Assembly (NCBI GenBank): GCA_009777445.1
Contig: WRLV01000004.1
Span: forward strand, 1 to 61,025
Length of the DNA stretch: 61,025 bases
Origin: Oscillospiraceae bacterium
GTDB lineage: Bacteria; Bacillota; Clostridia; Oscillospirales; Ruminococcaceae
Reading direction: 5' to 3'
The position numbers and the translations under genes are program-made. The notes below the pieces were generated by a model. It worked only from the letters and a program-made list of their open reading frames with translations, did not search any database and had not been told where the DNA came from. This document shows positions 24,717 to 33,995 of the stretch, piece by piece. How positions within the stretch are numbered: the first letter of the stretch is position 1; each line of letters opens with the position of its first letter.

Positions 24717-27700
24717 TCTGTCCGTCGTTTCCGCAAAAGCAGCGATAATCGCAATAAGCGCATGGTCCGTTTTCGCGATTTTTGTCCTTTTGAACCGGAA
24801 GCGCGGGGATTTTTCCGTTTAGCAGTGTTTCTTTCTGCTCTGTCAATTTCGTGCCGACATAGTTTTTAAGTTCTTCATATTCCTCATTTGTCAGCATTTT
24901 AGCGGCGACATATTGAGTCCGTGCTGTTCCGGTAAGCTCTTGAAAGTGGGATTTAAGACGTTCTACTTCTTTTGCGCCAACGTCACCGTTTAGCTGAATT
25001 CCGCTCATTCGGCGGCCGTCAAGCTGATTTTTAAAGATGTCTTGCTCAGACGGCTCAAGGCTTTGTGAAAACACCGCCGGTTTAGAGTTCGTGCCGCCTG
25101 TGTTTTTTATATACGCTCCCGATGGTTCGCCCTGCTTTTCAACAGCAAACAGATATAATAAAATTTGAAGGTTCATTCCGTAGCAGACACTGTCCCAGTC
25201 GAAGCGTGCCTTGCCGCTCTTGTAATCGACTACACGCAACAAGTCGTTCCCCCCATTTTCACAAACGTCAACCCTGTCGATTCGCCCCTTAACTGTTATA
25301 TTGCCGATATTATACGAAAACGGGTGTTCAGAGCTTATAACCTTAAAAAACGAACCCTTAAACTCACCCTGCAACAAACACAGCATTTTGACAATTTCAT
25401 CTACTTGAAGCCCCAAGAGATATTTTGTTTGCTTTTTAGTATATTCATTATAAGGCAGACTTTCTATAAAAAGTTCGACCGCCCTTTTTGTTTTTTCGGT
25501 AATGTCTTGGCTTGATAATTTCAAGAAGCTGTCAAAATCTGTCGTGAGCTTTTCGATACAGCTGTGGATTAAACTGCCCTTTAAGAAACTTTCGGGTTCT
25601 TCGGAATTACCCTTAGCGCGCGGAAAAACCGCTAAGCCATATCGGCAAAAATAACAAAACGGGCAATTTGACAAAAACCCCAGCGAAGTGGGAGATTCAG
25701 GCCTTTTGCCAATCAGCTGAGTCGCAACATGGCTTGAGATTTCGTGTTCGTTGTCGTAATTATGAGAGAGTCTCTCAACAAATTGCGGCTCGTGCTTTTT
25801 TATTGCCGCTAACAAACGCTTGTCTTTGGGGCTTCGTGCCGCCGCATATTTCAGCGTTTTCAGATTACGGATAAAGAACTCAATTGGCAAATCGGCGGTT
25901 TTAATTATCTGTCTTCCTTTAGTGTTGAGTTCTTCCGATAATTGACGAAACAAAGGGGACGGCTCTAAGGTTTCATATGACAGCGAGTTTTGAGGGCAGG
26001 TGATTATTAACCGTTGCGCGCCCGATGCCATCGCCTTGCTTGCTTGATAATTTCTGCGCTCAACCCTGCCTTGACGATTATCTGACAGTTCGATTCCCAT
26101 TTCAACAAGGCTCTCTAATTCGTCGGCTTTAAAAAAGTCGTCCTGTCTTACACCCCCGGGAAAAACGCCGCTTGTTGCCCCCATTATAAATGTCGCTTTT
26201 ATATTTCTTGTTCGGGTTCTCTCTATGTCACCGACAATCACCGCATCTAATACTTGAGGCGGTCTTGCTATGTCGGTATTTGACAGCGCGCGAGAGAGTA
26301 TTTCGATATAATCTTTAAGCTTTATCGGAAAGTCAACAAGCGCGCTGTGCATTGATTCAAGCACTGTGACCATAATGTCCCAAAGCTGACGATATTCGTC
26401 TGACAGCGATTTATCTAACTGAAAGCCTTTTTTAAATTCGGCGTTGCGGCGGTTGACAATTGCCAACACCGTGCGCCCGAGTTCTAACTCGTCTATTAAG
26501 AACTCTGCCAACACCTCAGTCATTTTGTCCCCTGTTTTCGCGGCTTTAAGTCGCTGCGAAAAAGCACGAAGCTTTTGAGTGATTTCGCTTCTTAACGGCT
26601 CAGCGCGTAAACCCTCAGCAGTCTGTGGGAAACTTTTCTCCCAGTCATTCCCCCTAATATTATAAGCTTCTGCAAGTGAGTCTAACTCGTTTATGCTTCT
26701 TCTTCCCAATCTTACGGTTCGCTGTTTTCGCTCTAAGAAAGCAAAAGCCTCGTTATGGGAAAATTTTTTTAAAGTGAGTTTTCCTCTTGAACGCACTGCT
26801 GTATTTTCCAAGCTTGACGGGACACGGACAAAACCGCTTTTGATATACATCGCCACGCTGTTCGCGCTGAACGTTGCCGCCTCAAGCACGGTAAGCATAA
26901 ACCTGATTATCGGCTTTTCGGGAATTGCAGAGGGCAAATCGGCAAACACGGGGACATCATACCTTTTAAACGCCGTGACAAGTTCTGTCGTCGCGCTCGC
27001 CGCCCCACTCGGAATTAAAACCGCAATGTCATTATAACAACACTCTCCATCGTCAACCAAATCGCGAATTTTCGCCGCGATATAATCACATTCGGCATAG
27101 ACATCGGGGGCTGAAACTAAATCCACACTCTGCTCTTGTCGGGTGGGCGCGATAGCTAAAATTATTTCATGTTTTTTGCCGACATCGTCACAAAGAGCAA
27201 TTAGTTGTTTTGCGGTAATGGCTGCGAAGCGATAATCAGGGTTATTTGTGGGATATTTGTCAAGCCCTAAAGCAACCGCAACTTCGTCGGATTGTCTGAT
27301 TATTGAGCCGAGCAATTTTCGCTGACTTCCCGAAAAGCTGTCAAAACCATCAATAAAGACTCGCCTTTTTGAGAAGTAATTGCTTTGATTAAGGGTTAAG
27401 TTTGCCGCTCTTAAAATATCGTCGAGTTTATCGGCAAAGTTTTGGTCTAAATCTTTGGTATATTCGCTGTAAATAAGTGATATATCTCGCATTTTTTTAT
27501 TCAGCAGCTTATAACCGCCCGGCATTTCACCGAAAGGTTGAGCCCTTTGATTAAGCTCATCCGGGGTTATTCCTTCGCGCTTAAAACTCTCAATAAGAGA
27601 GAGTGTTTTGGCGGCAAAATTCTTAGCGTCAACCCTGCCCGTGTAAAAAACAAATTGCGGTTTAAGTGCGTTTATACATTTCATCATGGTGACGAGTTTT

Positions 27701-27966
27701 ACGGTATCGTCACAATATAGCTTAGGCTCTGCGAATGTGGCGACAATTTCAGCTGAAAGTTTTGAAAAAGTGGTTATAGTAATGTCATTTATGTTTCTCG
27801 CGCCCAAGTAATAATAGAGTTCCCGCTCAGTTTCAAAGTGCGCCTGCTCGGGGACTATGTAGATGGGTTTAACACGCTTGTCGCTTGTTTTTATAAACTC
27901 TGCGACAACACGCTGAAGACATTCCGACCTCCCCCCCGAATGAAGGGAATGAATAATTCTAAGCAT
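24700..27966 (-). CDS. addB: Helicase-exonuclease AddAB, subunit AddB
   Basis: 1088 residues, the usual AddB size. N-terminal inactive helicase domain (IIHSLHSGGRSECLQ, IVPEQAHFETERELYYYL), and a C-terminal PD-(D/E)XK nuclease with LLRVVDYKSGKARFDWD. Four Cys of the iron-sulfur staple are visible: one near FLSNCPFCYFCRYGLA and three in CAYCDYRCFCG. With AddA it resects double-strand ends and responds to Chi. AddA normally follows, but here a repeat and an Rpn gene do, so addA must be elsewhere. The last residues AVDN derive from the repeat. It is the last minus-strand gene before the strand switch at 28 kb. Confidence 0.93.
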   Translation of the reverse strand: MLRIIHSLHSGGRSECLQRVVAEFIKTSDKRVKPIYIVPEQAHFETERELYYYLGARNINDITITTFSKLSAEIVATFAEPKLYCDDTVKLVTMMKCINALKPQFVFYTGRVDAKNFAAKTLSLIESFKREGITPDELNQRAQPFGEMPGGYKLLNKKMRDISLIYSEYTKDLDQNFADKLDDILRAANLTLNQSNYFSKRRVFIDGFDSFSGSQRKLLGSIIRQSDEVAVALGLDKYPTNNPDYRFAAITAKQLIALCDDVGKKHEIILAIAPTRQEQSVDLVSAPDVYAECDYIAAKIRDLVDDGECCYNDIAVLIPSGAASATTELVTAFKRYDVPVFADLPSAIPEKPIIRFMLTVLEAATFSANSVAMYIKSGFVRVPSSLENTAVRSRGKLTLKKFSHNEAFAFLERKQRTVRLGRRSINELDSLAEAYNIRGNDWEKSFPQTAEGLRAEPLRSEITQKLRAFSQRLKAAKTGDKMTEVLAEFLIDELELGRTVLAIVNRRNAEFKKGFQLDKSLSDEYRQLWDIMVTVLESMHSALVDFPIKLKDYIEILSRALSNTDIARPPQVLDAVIVGDIERTRTRNIKATFIMGATSGVFPGGVRQDDFFKADELESLVEMGIELSDNRQGRVERRNYQASKAMASGAQRLIITCPQNSLSYETLEPSPLFRQLSEELNTKGRQIIKTADLPIEFFIRNLKTLKYAAARSPKDKRLLAAIKKHEPQFVERLSHNYDNEHEISSHVATQLIGKRPESPTSLGFLSNCPFCYFCRYGLAVFPRAKGNSEEPESFLKGSLIHSCIEKLTTDFDSFLKLSSQDITEKTKRAVELFIESLPYNEYTKKQTKYLLGLQVDEIVKMLCLLQGEFKGSFFKVISSEHPFSYNIGNITVKGRIDRVDVCENGGNDLLRVVDYKSGKARFDWDSVCYGMNLQILLYLFAVEKQGEPSGAYIKNTGGTNSKPAVFSQSLEPSEQDIFKNQLDGRRMSGIQLNGDVGAKEVERLKSHFQELTGTARTQYVAAKMLTNEEYEELKNYVGTKLTEQKETLLNGKIPALPVQKDKNRENGPCAYCDYRCFCGNDGQMAVDN

Positions 27967-27996
27967 TTTCCCTGCTCCTTAGTTTTATAGCGCCGG

Positions 27997-28025
27997 TTGA
28001 CTTATTGAGTAAAACTTGTTATAAT
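27997..28025 (+). promoter_or_regulatory. Sigma-A promoter for the RelB/RelE-like pair and tgt
   Basis: TTGACT (27997-28002), 17-bp spacer, TATAAT (28020-28025), 30 bases before the antitoxin ATG. Confidence 0.88.
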
Positions 28026-28056
28026 AGTGTTATAGAATTTTTGGGGGTGCTTTTTT

Positions 28057-28305
28057 ATGGAAGCAAATACTAATCAAAAACAAAGATGTATAAATATCAT
28101 TGAGAGATTTCCCGAAGAACAGCTTGCAATGCTTGCGGATTCTTTGGAAAACATGCACAAAATGCTTGATGAGGCTTTTGACATGGCTTTTTGTGTCAGT
28201 TTAGCAGAGTTACACAAAAATAACAACCCTGCTCATATTGAAGATGACTTTTCTTCAATTGAAGATGTTGCAAATCGCTTGGGGGTTAATTTGAATGGTG
28301 TATAA
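28057..28305 (+). CDS. Probable antitoxin of a RelBE/ParDE-type pair
   Basis: 82 residues, acidic and helical: IIERFPEEQLAMLADSLENM, then SSIEDVANRLGVNLNGV. The sequence is not a recognised named antitoxin, but size, charge and the 11-base overlap with a RelE-like gene support the role. GGGGGTG precedes the ATG. Antitoxins of this kind usually repress their own promoter; two near-repeats, TTATAATAG and TTATAGAA, lie at 28019-28038. Confidence 0.72.
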   Translation: MEANTNQKQRCINIIERFPEEQLAMLADSLENMHKMLDEAFDMAFCVSLAELHKNNNPAHIEDDFSSIEDVANRLGVNLNGV

Positions 28306-28537
28306 ACTACACAAAGATGCTGAAAAATATCTTTCAAAACTAAATTCAAAGCAGATTTTGCGTATATTAACTGCAATTAAAAATCTTCCAAATGGTGATG
28401 TTAAGCGACTTAAAGGCAGAGAACCCGAAATGCGCTTGCGCATTGGAAATTTCAGAGTTGTTTTTGAAGTACGTGAAAATATATTTTATGTTCTTGAAAT
28501 AGGCAGTCGAGGAGATGTATATAAATGTTTAAACTGA
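28295..28537 (+). CDS. RelE/ParE-family toxin
   Basis: 80 residues. VYKLHKDAEKYLSKLNSKQ, LPNGDVKRLKGREPEMRLRI, FRVVFEVRENIFYVLEIGSR and GDVYK match the RelE/HigB mRNA interferase fold, including basic residues of the active face (Lys, Arg in MRLRIGNFR and GSRGDVYK). It starts inside the antitoxin gene and ends 13 bases inside tgt, so all three are likely one transcript. Confidence 0.88.
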   Translation: MVYKLHKDAEKYLSKLNSKQILRILTAIKNLPNGDVKRLKGREPEMRLRIGNFRVVFEVRENIFYVLEIGSRGDVYKCLN

Positions 28538-29661
28538 TTAAAACCGATGGCGCGGCGCGGCGCGGGCGACTTATTACTGCGCATGGCACAATTGAATCTC
28601 CCTTTTTTATGAATGTCGGAACCTGCGCGGCAATCAAGGGGGCAATTTCCTCTCTTGATTTGAGAGAGCTTAAATGTCAAATTGAGCTTTGCAATACCTA
28701 TCATCTTCACCTTCGCCCGGGTGATGAAATTATAAAAACAATGGGCGGTCTCGGCCCCTTCATGAACTGGAAAGGCCCCATTTTAACCGACTCGGGCGGT
28801 TATCAAGTCTTTTCACTTGCTAAGCTTCGTCGAATTAAAGAAGAAGGGGTTTATTTTTCCTCTCACATAGATGGGCGAAAAATTTTTATGGGCCCCGAAG
28901 AAAGCATGAGAATCCAGTCAAACTTAGGCTCAACTATAGCTATGGCGTTTGATGAGTGCATAGAAAACCCCGCAAGCCACGAGTATGTCAAAGAATCAAT
29001 CGCAAGAACCACCAATTGGCTTGTCCGCTGTAAAAGTGAGCTTGAACGGCTCAACGCACAACCAAACACGCTGAACAAAGAGCAAATGTTGTTTGGAATT
29101 AACCAGGGTGGAACATATCACGACCTGCGAAAAGAGCATATGAAACAAATCAACGAGCTTGAACTGCCCGGGTATGCCATCGGGGGGCTTGCCGTTGGTG
29201 AGCCGACAGAGGTTATGTATGATGTGTTGGACAATATTGTCGGCGATATGCCGATTTCAAAACCACGCTATCTTATGGGCGTGGGAACGCCTTCAAATTT
29301 GATTGAAGCCGTAGCGCGCGGCATTGATATGTTTGATTGTGTCATTCCATCACGCAACGCACGCCACGCAACCATATATACTTGGAATGGGATTACTCAT
29401 ATGGTCAACAAAAAATACGAGACCGATGCTCGTCCGCCCGACGAAAATTGCAATTGCCCCACCTGCTTGAATTTTTCACGTTCATATATTCGTCACTTGT
29501 TTAAAGCGAAAGAACAGCTCGCCGGCAAACTTGCGGTTCAACATAACCTGTATTTTTACAACACGCTGATGGAAAAAATCCGCAACGCCATCGACAACAA
29601 CGAGTTTGAACTTTTCAGGCGTGAATATTCACAAAAGCTTTCACAGTTAACGAGTGATTAA
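28525..29661 (+). CDS. tgt: tRNA-guanine(34) transglycosylase
   Basis: Exchanges guanine for preQ1/queuine in tRNA anticodons. 378 residues. GPILTDSGGYQVFSLAKLRR contains the general base Asp, SHIDGRKIFMGPEESM follows, MFDCVIPSRNARHATIYTWNG carries the nucleophilic Asp region, and NCNCPTCLNFSRSYIRHLF is the zinc site (three Cys plus a later His). The start lies within the toxin gene, so expression is probably coupled to the toxin-antitoxin promoter. No queA, yajC or secDF follows. Confidence 0.96.
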   Translation: MFKLIKTDGAARRGRLITAHGTIESPFFMNVGTCAAIKGAISSLDLRELKCQIELCNTYHLHLRPGDEIIKTMGGLGPFMNWKGPILTDSGGYQVFSLAKLRRIKEEGVYFSSHIDGRKIFMGPEESMRIQSNLGSTIAMAFDECIENPASHEYVKESIARTTNWLVRCKSELERLNAQPNTLNKEQMLFGINQGGTYHDLRKEHMKQINELELPGYAIGGLAVGEPTEVMYDVLDNIVGDMPISKPRYLMGVGTPSNLIEAVARGIDMFDCVIPSRNARHATIYTWNGITHMVNKKYETDARPPDENCNCPTCLNFSRSYIRHLFKAKEQLAGKLAVQHNLYFYNTLMEKIRNAIDNNEFELFRREYSQKLSQLTSD

Positions 29662-29715
29662 TGCACACTTATAGCATAGCATATTTCAAAAATAAATTCA
29701 AGTGTTTCGCAAATA

Positions 29716-29789
29716 AATCCTGTCCCAAAATGTCCGTTTTGTTGTGTTATAGTAATTACATAATTATTTAACACAGAAAGGACAGGATT
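29716..29789 (+). promoter_or_regulatory. 10-bp perfect inverted repeat flanking the leader of the DUF1492-like gene
   Basis: AATCCTGTCC (29716-29725) and GGACAGGATT (29780-29789) are exact inverted copies. The right arm covers the ribosome site (AAAGGACAGG) of the gene at 29793. If transcribed together they could hide the site; otherwise they may be an operator. Confidence 0.6.
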
Positions 29790-29792
29790 AAA

Positions 29793-30206
29793 ATGAGAGC
29801 TAAAGAATACTTAGAACAGGTGATTGGCATAGACATGGTGACGAATGCGTTAAGAGAGCAACAACGTCTTTTGCGCACAGCCGGCCCCGGCTCTGTACGC
29901 TTAGACGGTGTGGGGAGAAGCACATCGCCCGGCGACCCGACAGCAAACACAGTGGTTAGAATTTCGATATTGCAAGAGCGCATTGACGAGCATGAGCGTT
30001 TAGCAAACGAACTAAAAATCAAATTACTCGATGACCTTATGAAAATTCCAAACAAAACCCATTCAGCAGTACTCATAAACCGCTACATAAACGGCAAGAG
30101 TTGGGAAGAAATCGCGCTTATAATGGGCTATAACTGCGACTATGCCAGAAAATCATTGCACAAAAACGCCGTTAGGAGTTTTGATAAGTATTTGGCGAAT
30201 AGCTGA
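29793..30206 (+). CDS. DUF1492 / ArpU-like phage-type transcriptional regulator
   Basis: 137 residues. An N-terminal helical part, a central coiled segment (RISILQERIDEHERLANELK) and a C-terminal sigma-region-4-like helix-turn-helix: SAVLINRYINGKSWEEIALI then MGYNCDYARKSLHKNAVRSF. This is the architecture of phage late-gene regulators. No other phage genes adjoin, so it is a lone remnant or a domesticated regulator. Starts AAAATG after AAAGGACAGG. A repeat element follows its stop. Confidence 0.78.
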   Translation: MRAKEYLEQVIGIDMVTNALREQQRLLRTAGPGSVRLDGVGRSTSPGDPTANTVVRISILQERIDEHERLANELKIKLLDDLMKIPNKTHSAVLINRYINGKSWEEIALIMGYNCDYARKSLHKNAVRSFDKYLANS

Positions 30207-30280
30207 CGAACAGTTGACAGTTGTGGTGTCCGCTTGCGCGGACGGATTGTAGGGGACGGGCTTGCCCCGTCCCGAATTTG
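30207..30280. repeat. Heptamer/hairpin element joined to a GACGGGC hairpin
   Basis: ACAGTTGACAGTTGTGGT, then GTCCGC-TTGC-GCGGAC (30230-30245), GGATTGTAGG, then GGGACGGGCTTGCCCCGTCCC (about 30254-30274). Same order as at 5250 but reversed. Confidence 0.88.
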
Positions 30281-30322
30281 TTTTGTGGGGTTATTTTACA
30301 CAATGTCAGATTTATGCTTTTT

Positions 30323-31438
30323 CTATAGTTGGTTGCTTAATATTTTTATCGCCTCTATTGCTTCTAACAATATTAGGATATATAGCGGTGACATTATGAA
30401 ATAAACTATTTTAGGAGCGTTAGAACATTTAAAAATTATAATTGATACGATGGCGGCAACAAGGGCAAATATAAGGGTGTGTAGATGCGAATAGTCGTTT
30501 TTTCTACTCATTTCGTAATGCAAACTGTCCCATTCGGAAGCAATCATTGCTAAGCCACTATTATTGTTGTCATTTATATGTATTTGTATATCGCAATCAG
30601 TTAACGAATCTTTTAAATAAACCCTTATTTCCTCTGCTTGAGTTCTGTCTATATCATTCATAAACAAAACTAATTTGGTTAAATTAGTGAACTCTGTGAA
30701 TTGAGACAAATCAGTGATTTGGTGTTCAAGTAGATATAATTCCTTCAAATTCTCCAATTCACTCAAAATTGATATATCTCTAATCCGACTGCCTTTTAAT
30801 CTCAACTCCACTAAATTACCTAATTCTCCTAAGGGCGATAAGTCGCTAATTTGATTGCCGCCAAGTTTTAACACTTCTAAGCTATCTAATTCACCTAACG
30901 CCGAGATGTCGTTTATTCGGGCCCCTAATATGTCTAAGTGTGTCAATCCGGTAAAATTACTTAAATGGGACAAATCATTTATTTGGTCACTACTGAATTT
31001 AAATTCATCTAAGTTATTTAATTCGCCTAAAGACGACAAGTCATCGGTTTGATTTCCTATCAAGTTCAATTTTTTCAATTCGGGCAAGTCGCTTATTGGA
31101 GAAAAATCTTTAATTTGATTTTGCCCCAAATTTAATTCCACTAAATTCGTCAATTTTACCAATGAGAAAATATTGCTGATTTGATTCATTTCTAAGTTTA
31201 AATTAATAACATTCAATGGCATTTCAAGATTATCAATAATTGTTACAAGTTGATTATTGGTTATATTGCTATTACTGATATCAACCCCAATATCGTCCCC
31301 CTCAATTATTATAATTGTTGGCGGCTTATGTTCACCAGGCATAAGAAAGGGGAAAAATTTGGAAATAAAGGTGTATAAGGCAATTATTGAGGCCAAACAA
31401 CTTAGTAGTATATTAAACCATTTTATACGCTTTTTCAT
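30323..31438 (-). CDS. Leucine-rich-repeat membrane protein (internalin-like repeats)
   Basis: 371 residues. ATG 31438 (MKKRIKWFNILL) follows AAGGAGAATTC. One N-terminal membrane helix (about 7-27), then about ten 21-22-residue repeats of the SPLGELGNLVELRLKGSRIRDIS type (about 70-285), then two C-terminal membrane helices (about 320-340 and 350-368). The repeats match the SDS22/internalin class used for protein binding. The membrane orientation is uncertain, so the repeat may face either side. The DNA is AT-rich relative to glyS upstream. Specific function unknown. Confidence 0.75.
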   Translation of the reverse strand: MKKRIKWFNILLSCLASIIALYTFISKFFPFLMPGEHKPPTIIIIEGDDIGVDISNSNITNNQLVTIIDNLEMPLNVINLNLEMNQISNIFSLVKLTNLVELNLGQNQIKDFSPISDLPELKKLNLIGNQTDDLSSLGELNNLDEFKFSSDQINDLSHLSNFTGLTHLDILGARINDISALGELDSLEVLKLGGNQISDLSPLGELGNLVELRLKGSRIRDISILSELENLKELYLLEHQITDLSQFTEFTNLTKLVLFMNDIDRTQAEEIRVYLKDSLTDCDIQIHINDNNNSGLAMIASEWDSLHYEMSRKNDYSHLHTLIFALVAAIVSIIIFKCSNAPKIVYFIMSPLYILILLEAIEAIKILSNQL

Positions 31439-31471
31439 TTGAATTCTCCTTGTTTGTTTTATTATAATTTC

Positions 31472-31510
31472 AATAACTGTCAACTCTCAACTGTCAATTG
31501 TCAACTGTCA
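31472..31510. repeat. Heptamer array without hairpin at the glyS 3' end
   Basis: AACTGTCAACTCTCAACTGTCAATTGTCAACTGTCAA, five heptamers and no GTCCGC/GTCGCC stem nearby. The glyS TGA (31508-31510) is the edge of the array. Confidence 0.85.
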
Positions 31511-32884
31511 AAACCCAACCCTCTCCAAAATATAATCCTTCACGTCTTCAATTTTAATTCTTGTTTGCTCCATGCTGTCTCGTTCGCGGACGGTTACTTT
31601 GCCGTCTTGCTCGCTGTCGAAGTCGTAGGTTATGCAAAATGGCGTGCCTATTTCGTCCTGGCGGCGGTAACGTTTTCCGATTGCCCCCGTCTCATCGTAA
31701 TCGGTTTCAAAATGTTTTGAAAGCTCAGCGCGTATTTTTTCCGCGCCTTCAGCCAATTTTTTCGACAACGGCAACACCGCCGCTTTGATTGGTGCGATAA
31801 ACGGGTGAAAACGCAACACGGTGCGGCTTGTGCCGTCCGGCAACTGTTCCTCATCGTATGCATCGGTCAACAGCGCAAGCAATGTCCGCTCAACGCCTAA
31901 AGAAGGTTCGATTACGTAAGGAATATACCGCTCGTTTGTTTCGCTGTCGAAATATTCAAGCGACTTTCCGCTTTTTTTCATATGCTGTGAAAGGTCGTAG
32001 TCGGTGCGGTCGGCAATCCCCCAAAGCTCGCCCCAACCGTGCGGATAAAGATACTCAAAGTCGGTAGTAGCAACCGAATAAAACGAAAGCTCTTCCTCGC
32101 CGTGGTCGCGTGTGCGAATATTTTCTTCAGACAATCCAATATCAAGCAACCATTTTTTGCAAAAATTTTTCCAATAATCAAACCACTCTAAATCCGTACC
32201 CGGCTTGCAGAAAAACTCAAGCTCCATCTGCTCAAACTCGCGAACGCGGAAGATGAAGTTGCGCGCCACTATTTCATTTCTGAAACTTTTGCCGATTTGC
32301 GCGACACCGAACGGGATTTTCTTGCGGCTTGCGCGTTGAATATTATTAAAGTTGACAAAAATGCCCTGTGCCGTTTCGGGGCGCAGATATATTTCGTTTT
32401 TGCTGTCATCGGTCACGCCCTGAAATGTCTTGAACATCAGATTAAATTGTCGGATATCGGTAAAATTCAACTTGCCGCAATCAGGGCAGGCGATTTTATG
32501 CTCGGTGATATAATCTTGCAATTGTTGATTGCTCCAGCCGCCGACATTACTGCCATCAAAACCTTCTATTAATTGGTCGGCGCGGTGTCGGGTTTTACAT
32601 TCACGACAATCCATCAACGGGTCAGAAAATCCACCCAAATGCCCCGAAGCCGCCCAAACTTGCGGGTTCAGCAAAATTCCGCTGTCTAACCCAACGTTAT
32701 ATTTACATTCTTGTATAAACTTTTTGCTCCACGCACTCTTTACGTTGTTCTTAAGCAAAACGCCGAGCGGCCCGTAGTCCCACGTGTTGGCAAGTCCGCC
32801 GTAAATTTCGCTCCCTGCGAAAATCAAGCCGCGCCCATTGCAAAGCGCAATCAGCTTTTCCATCGTTTTTTCAGTGTTTTTCAT
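31508..32884 (-). CDS. glyS: Glycyl-tRNA synthetase (dimeric type)
   Basis: Class II aminoacyl-tRNA synthetase of the alpha-2 type, 458 residues. [20 protein letters not shown] and motif 2 [20 protein letters not shown], motif 3 [16 protein letters not shown], then the anticodon domain [15 protein letters not shown]. Start chosen at 32884 ([13 protein letters not shown]) behind AAAGGACATTCC; the frame to 32923 lacks a better site. DCRECKTRH and ACPDCGKLN hold a zinc-like Cys set. The ribosome site overlaps a copy of the octamer GGAATGTC. Confidence 0.96.
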   Translation of the reverse strand: MKNTEKTMEKLIALCNGRGLIFAGSEIYGGLANTWDYGPLGVLLKNNVKSAWSKKFIQECKYNVGLDSGILLNPQVWAASGHLGGFSDPLMDCRECKTRHRADQLIEGFDGSNVGGWSNQQLQDYITEHKIACPDCGKLNFTDIRQFNLMFKTFQGVTDDSKNEIYLRPETAQGIFVNFNNIQRASRKKIPFGVAQIGKSFRNEIVARNFIFRVREFEQMELEFFCKPGTDLEWFDYWKNFCKKWLLDIGLSEENIRTRDHGEEELSFYSVATTDFEYLYPHGWGELWGIADRTDYDLSQHMKKSGKSLEYFDSETNERYIPYVIEPSLGVERTLLALLTDAYDEEQLPDGTSRTVLRFHPFIAPIKAAVLPLSKKLAEGAEKIRAELSKHFETDYDETGAIGKRYRRQDEIGTPFCITYDFDSEQDGKVTVRERDSMEQTRIKIEDVKDYILERVGF

Positions 32885-32965
32885 TTTTTGGAATGTCCTT
32901 TCAGAAGAAAAATAAGGCGGCAATTTGTCCGCCCATTGATATTATAAACTATATTACAGGATTTG

Positions 32966-33319
32966 TCAACTTTTTGCTGAAGGTTCTTCGCGCAAAATGC
33001 ACATGCGTTCAATTATTTGCCCCTTTTCGCGTTCGGAGAAAGCGCGGAAGTTTCGTAAAAACTGTTCTTCTTCTTTGCTCAGTTTAACCCACGATAAGTC
33101 TCTGACGGGCGAACTGTCGGCGGTGCGGCAAAGCAGATAGTCGGCATTGGTTTTCAGCGCATCGGCGATTTTTACAATAATGTCTGCCCGCGGCTCGCGC
33201 AAGTTTTTTTCATATTTTGACAGAGTTGTCGCAGAAAGCCCTACCTTTTTCGCTAAAGAAGTTTGGCTTATATCGTTTAATTCCCTTAAAAATACAATAC
33301 GTTCACCTATACCGCTCAT
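32966..33319 (-). CDS. XRE-family transcriptional regulator
   Basis: 117 residues. Cro/C1-type helix-turn-helix in the first 65 residues (SQTSLAKKVGLSATTLSKYE, EPRADIIVKIADALKTNADY), followed by an alpha-helical acidic tail. Divergent from the small membrane protein at 33467, which it probably controls: two copies of AATGTCCAAA(A)TTTA lie between them. Confidence 0.88.
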   Translation of the reverse strand: MSGIGERIVFLRELNDISQTSLAKKVGLSATTLSKYEKNLREPRADIIVKIADALKTNADYLLCRTADSSPVRDLSWVKLSKEEEQFLRNFRAFSEREKGQIIERMCILREEPSAKS

Positions 33320-33371
33320 CTAAACCACCCCCAAAAAACATTATATCAGACACAGAGGGTGATAAAAAATA

Positions 33372-33426
33372 AATGTCCAAAATTTAGTTATAAACACTTG
33401 ACAATGTCCAAATTTATGTGTATAAT
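33372..33426 (+). promoter_or_regulatory. Promoter for the 33467 gene with a directly repeated operator candidate
   Basis: TTGACA (33398-33403), 17-bp spacer, TATAAT (33421-33426). The spacer begins with the repeat AATGTCCAAATTTATG (33403-33418), whose partner AATGTCCAAAATTTAG is at 33372-33387, 31 bp (three helix turns) upstream. Likely binding sites of the divergent XRE regulator. Confidence 0.75.
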
Positions 33427-33466
33427 GTATTTATAAGGTGAAATTTGTCGAGGAAGGAGAATAATT

Positions 33467-33814
33467 ATGCGCGCTAGATGGTTAAATTTTTTTGGAGCAC
33501 TTTTAACTTTATTGGGGGTTGGGTTGTCTGTAAATGCGGCTAATGGTGGTAGTTCGTCTTGGGTGTATGGCATATTCGCATTTATTTTAATTGCAGCGGG
33601 GCTTAATTTCCTTTGTTATGTTTGGACTGTAGGGTGTTTTTTACAAGGTCAGCCCGAAAGAATAATCGGTGGAATCCTTATTATATTCGTTAGTATAGGA
33701 CTCTTCTCTGTGGGAATCGCGCAAACGATTATTATAGGTTGTGCGTTACTTTACATAGGAATAGGGCATATTATATGCGGCATAAAAGATATTGATATTG
33801 ACATCGACTGGTGA
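33467..33814 (+). CDS. Small four-helix membrane protein, unknown function
   Basis: 115 residues with hydrophobic segments at about 7-23, 31-52, 63-82 and 83-105 and a strictly acidic end (DIDIDIDW). Excellent ribosome site GAGGAAGGAG. Paired with the divergent XRE gene, suggesting regulated expression of a membrane protein of prophage or stress type. No family recognised. Confidence 0.72.
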   Translation: MRARWLNFFGALLTLLGVGLSVNAANGGSSSWVYGIFAFILIAAGLNFLCYVWTVGCFLQGQPERIIGGILIIFVSIGLFSVGIAQTIIIGCALLYIGIGHIICGIKDIDIDIDW

Positions 33815-33887
33815 TGAATTAAAGCAAAAAAACAATCTGCGAAATCTTCCAAGAGAATGAATTTTTATATGAGCCTGAAATCACCCC

Positions 33888-33973
33888 ACCCGACACCTGT
33901 TTGTGTCGGGTGGGGGTAGGTTTTTACTCTACTATATGTTTAATATCCGTTGAATTTCATTATAGGGCATGCC
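33888..33973. repeat. Direct repeat, left copy (duplicate of the Rpn-gene 3' end)
   Basis: About 85 bp nearly identical to 34537-34622, offset 649. It contains a hairpin CACCCGACAC...GTGTCGGGTG and codes on the minus strand for MPYNEIQRILN plus stop, the C-terminus of the Rpn gene at 34581. So the left copy is a gene fragment with no upstream part. Confidence 0.88.
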
Positions 33974-33995
33974 CTTTGCAGGAGGTTTAACATTT

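Noticed and set aside
27967-28056. oriC
   Set aside because: No DnaA-box cluster, no dnaA or dnaN nearby; kept only as a weak observation.
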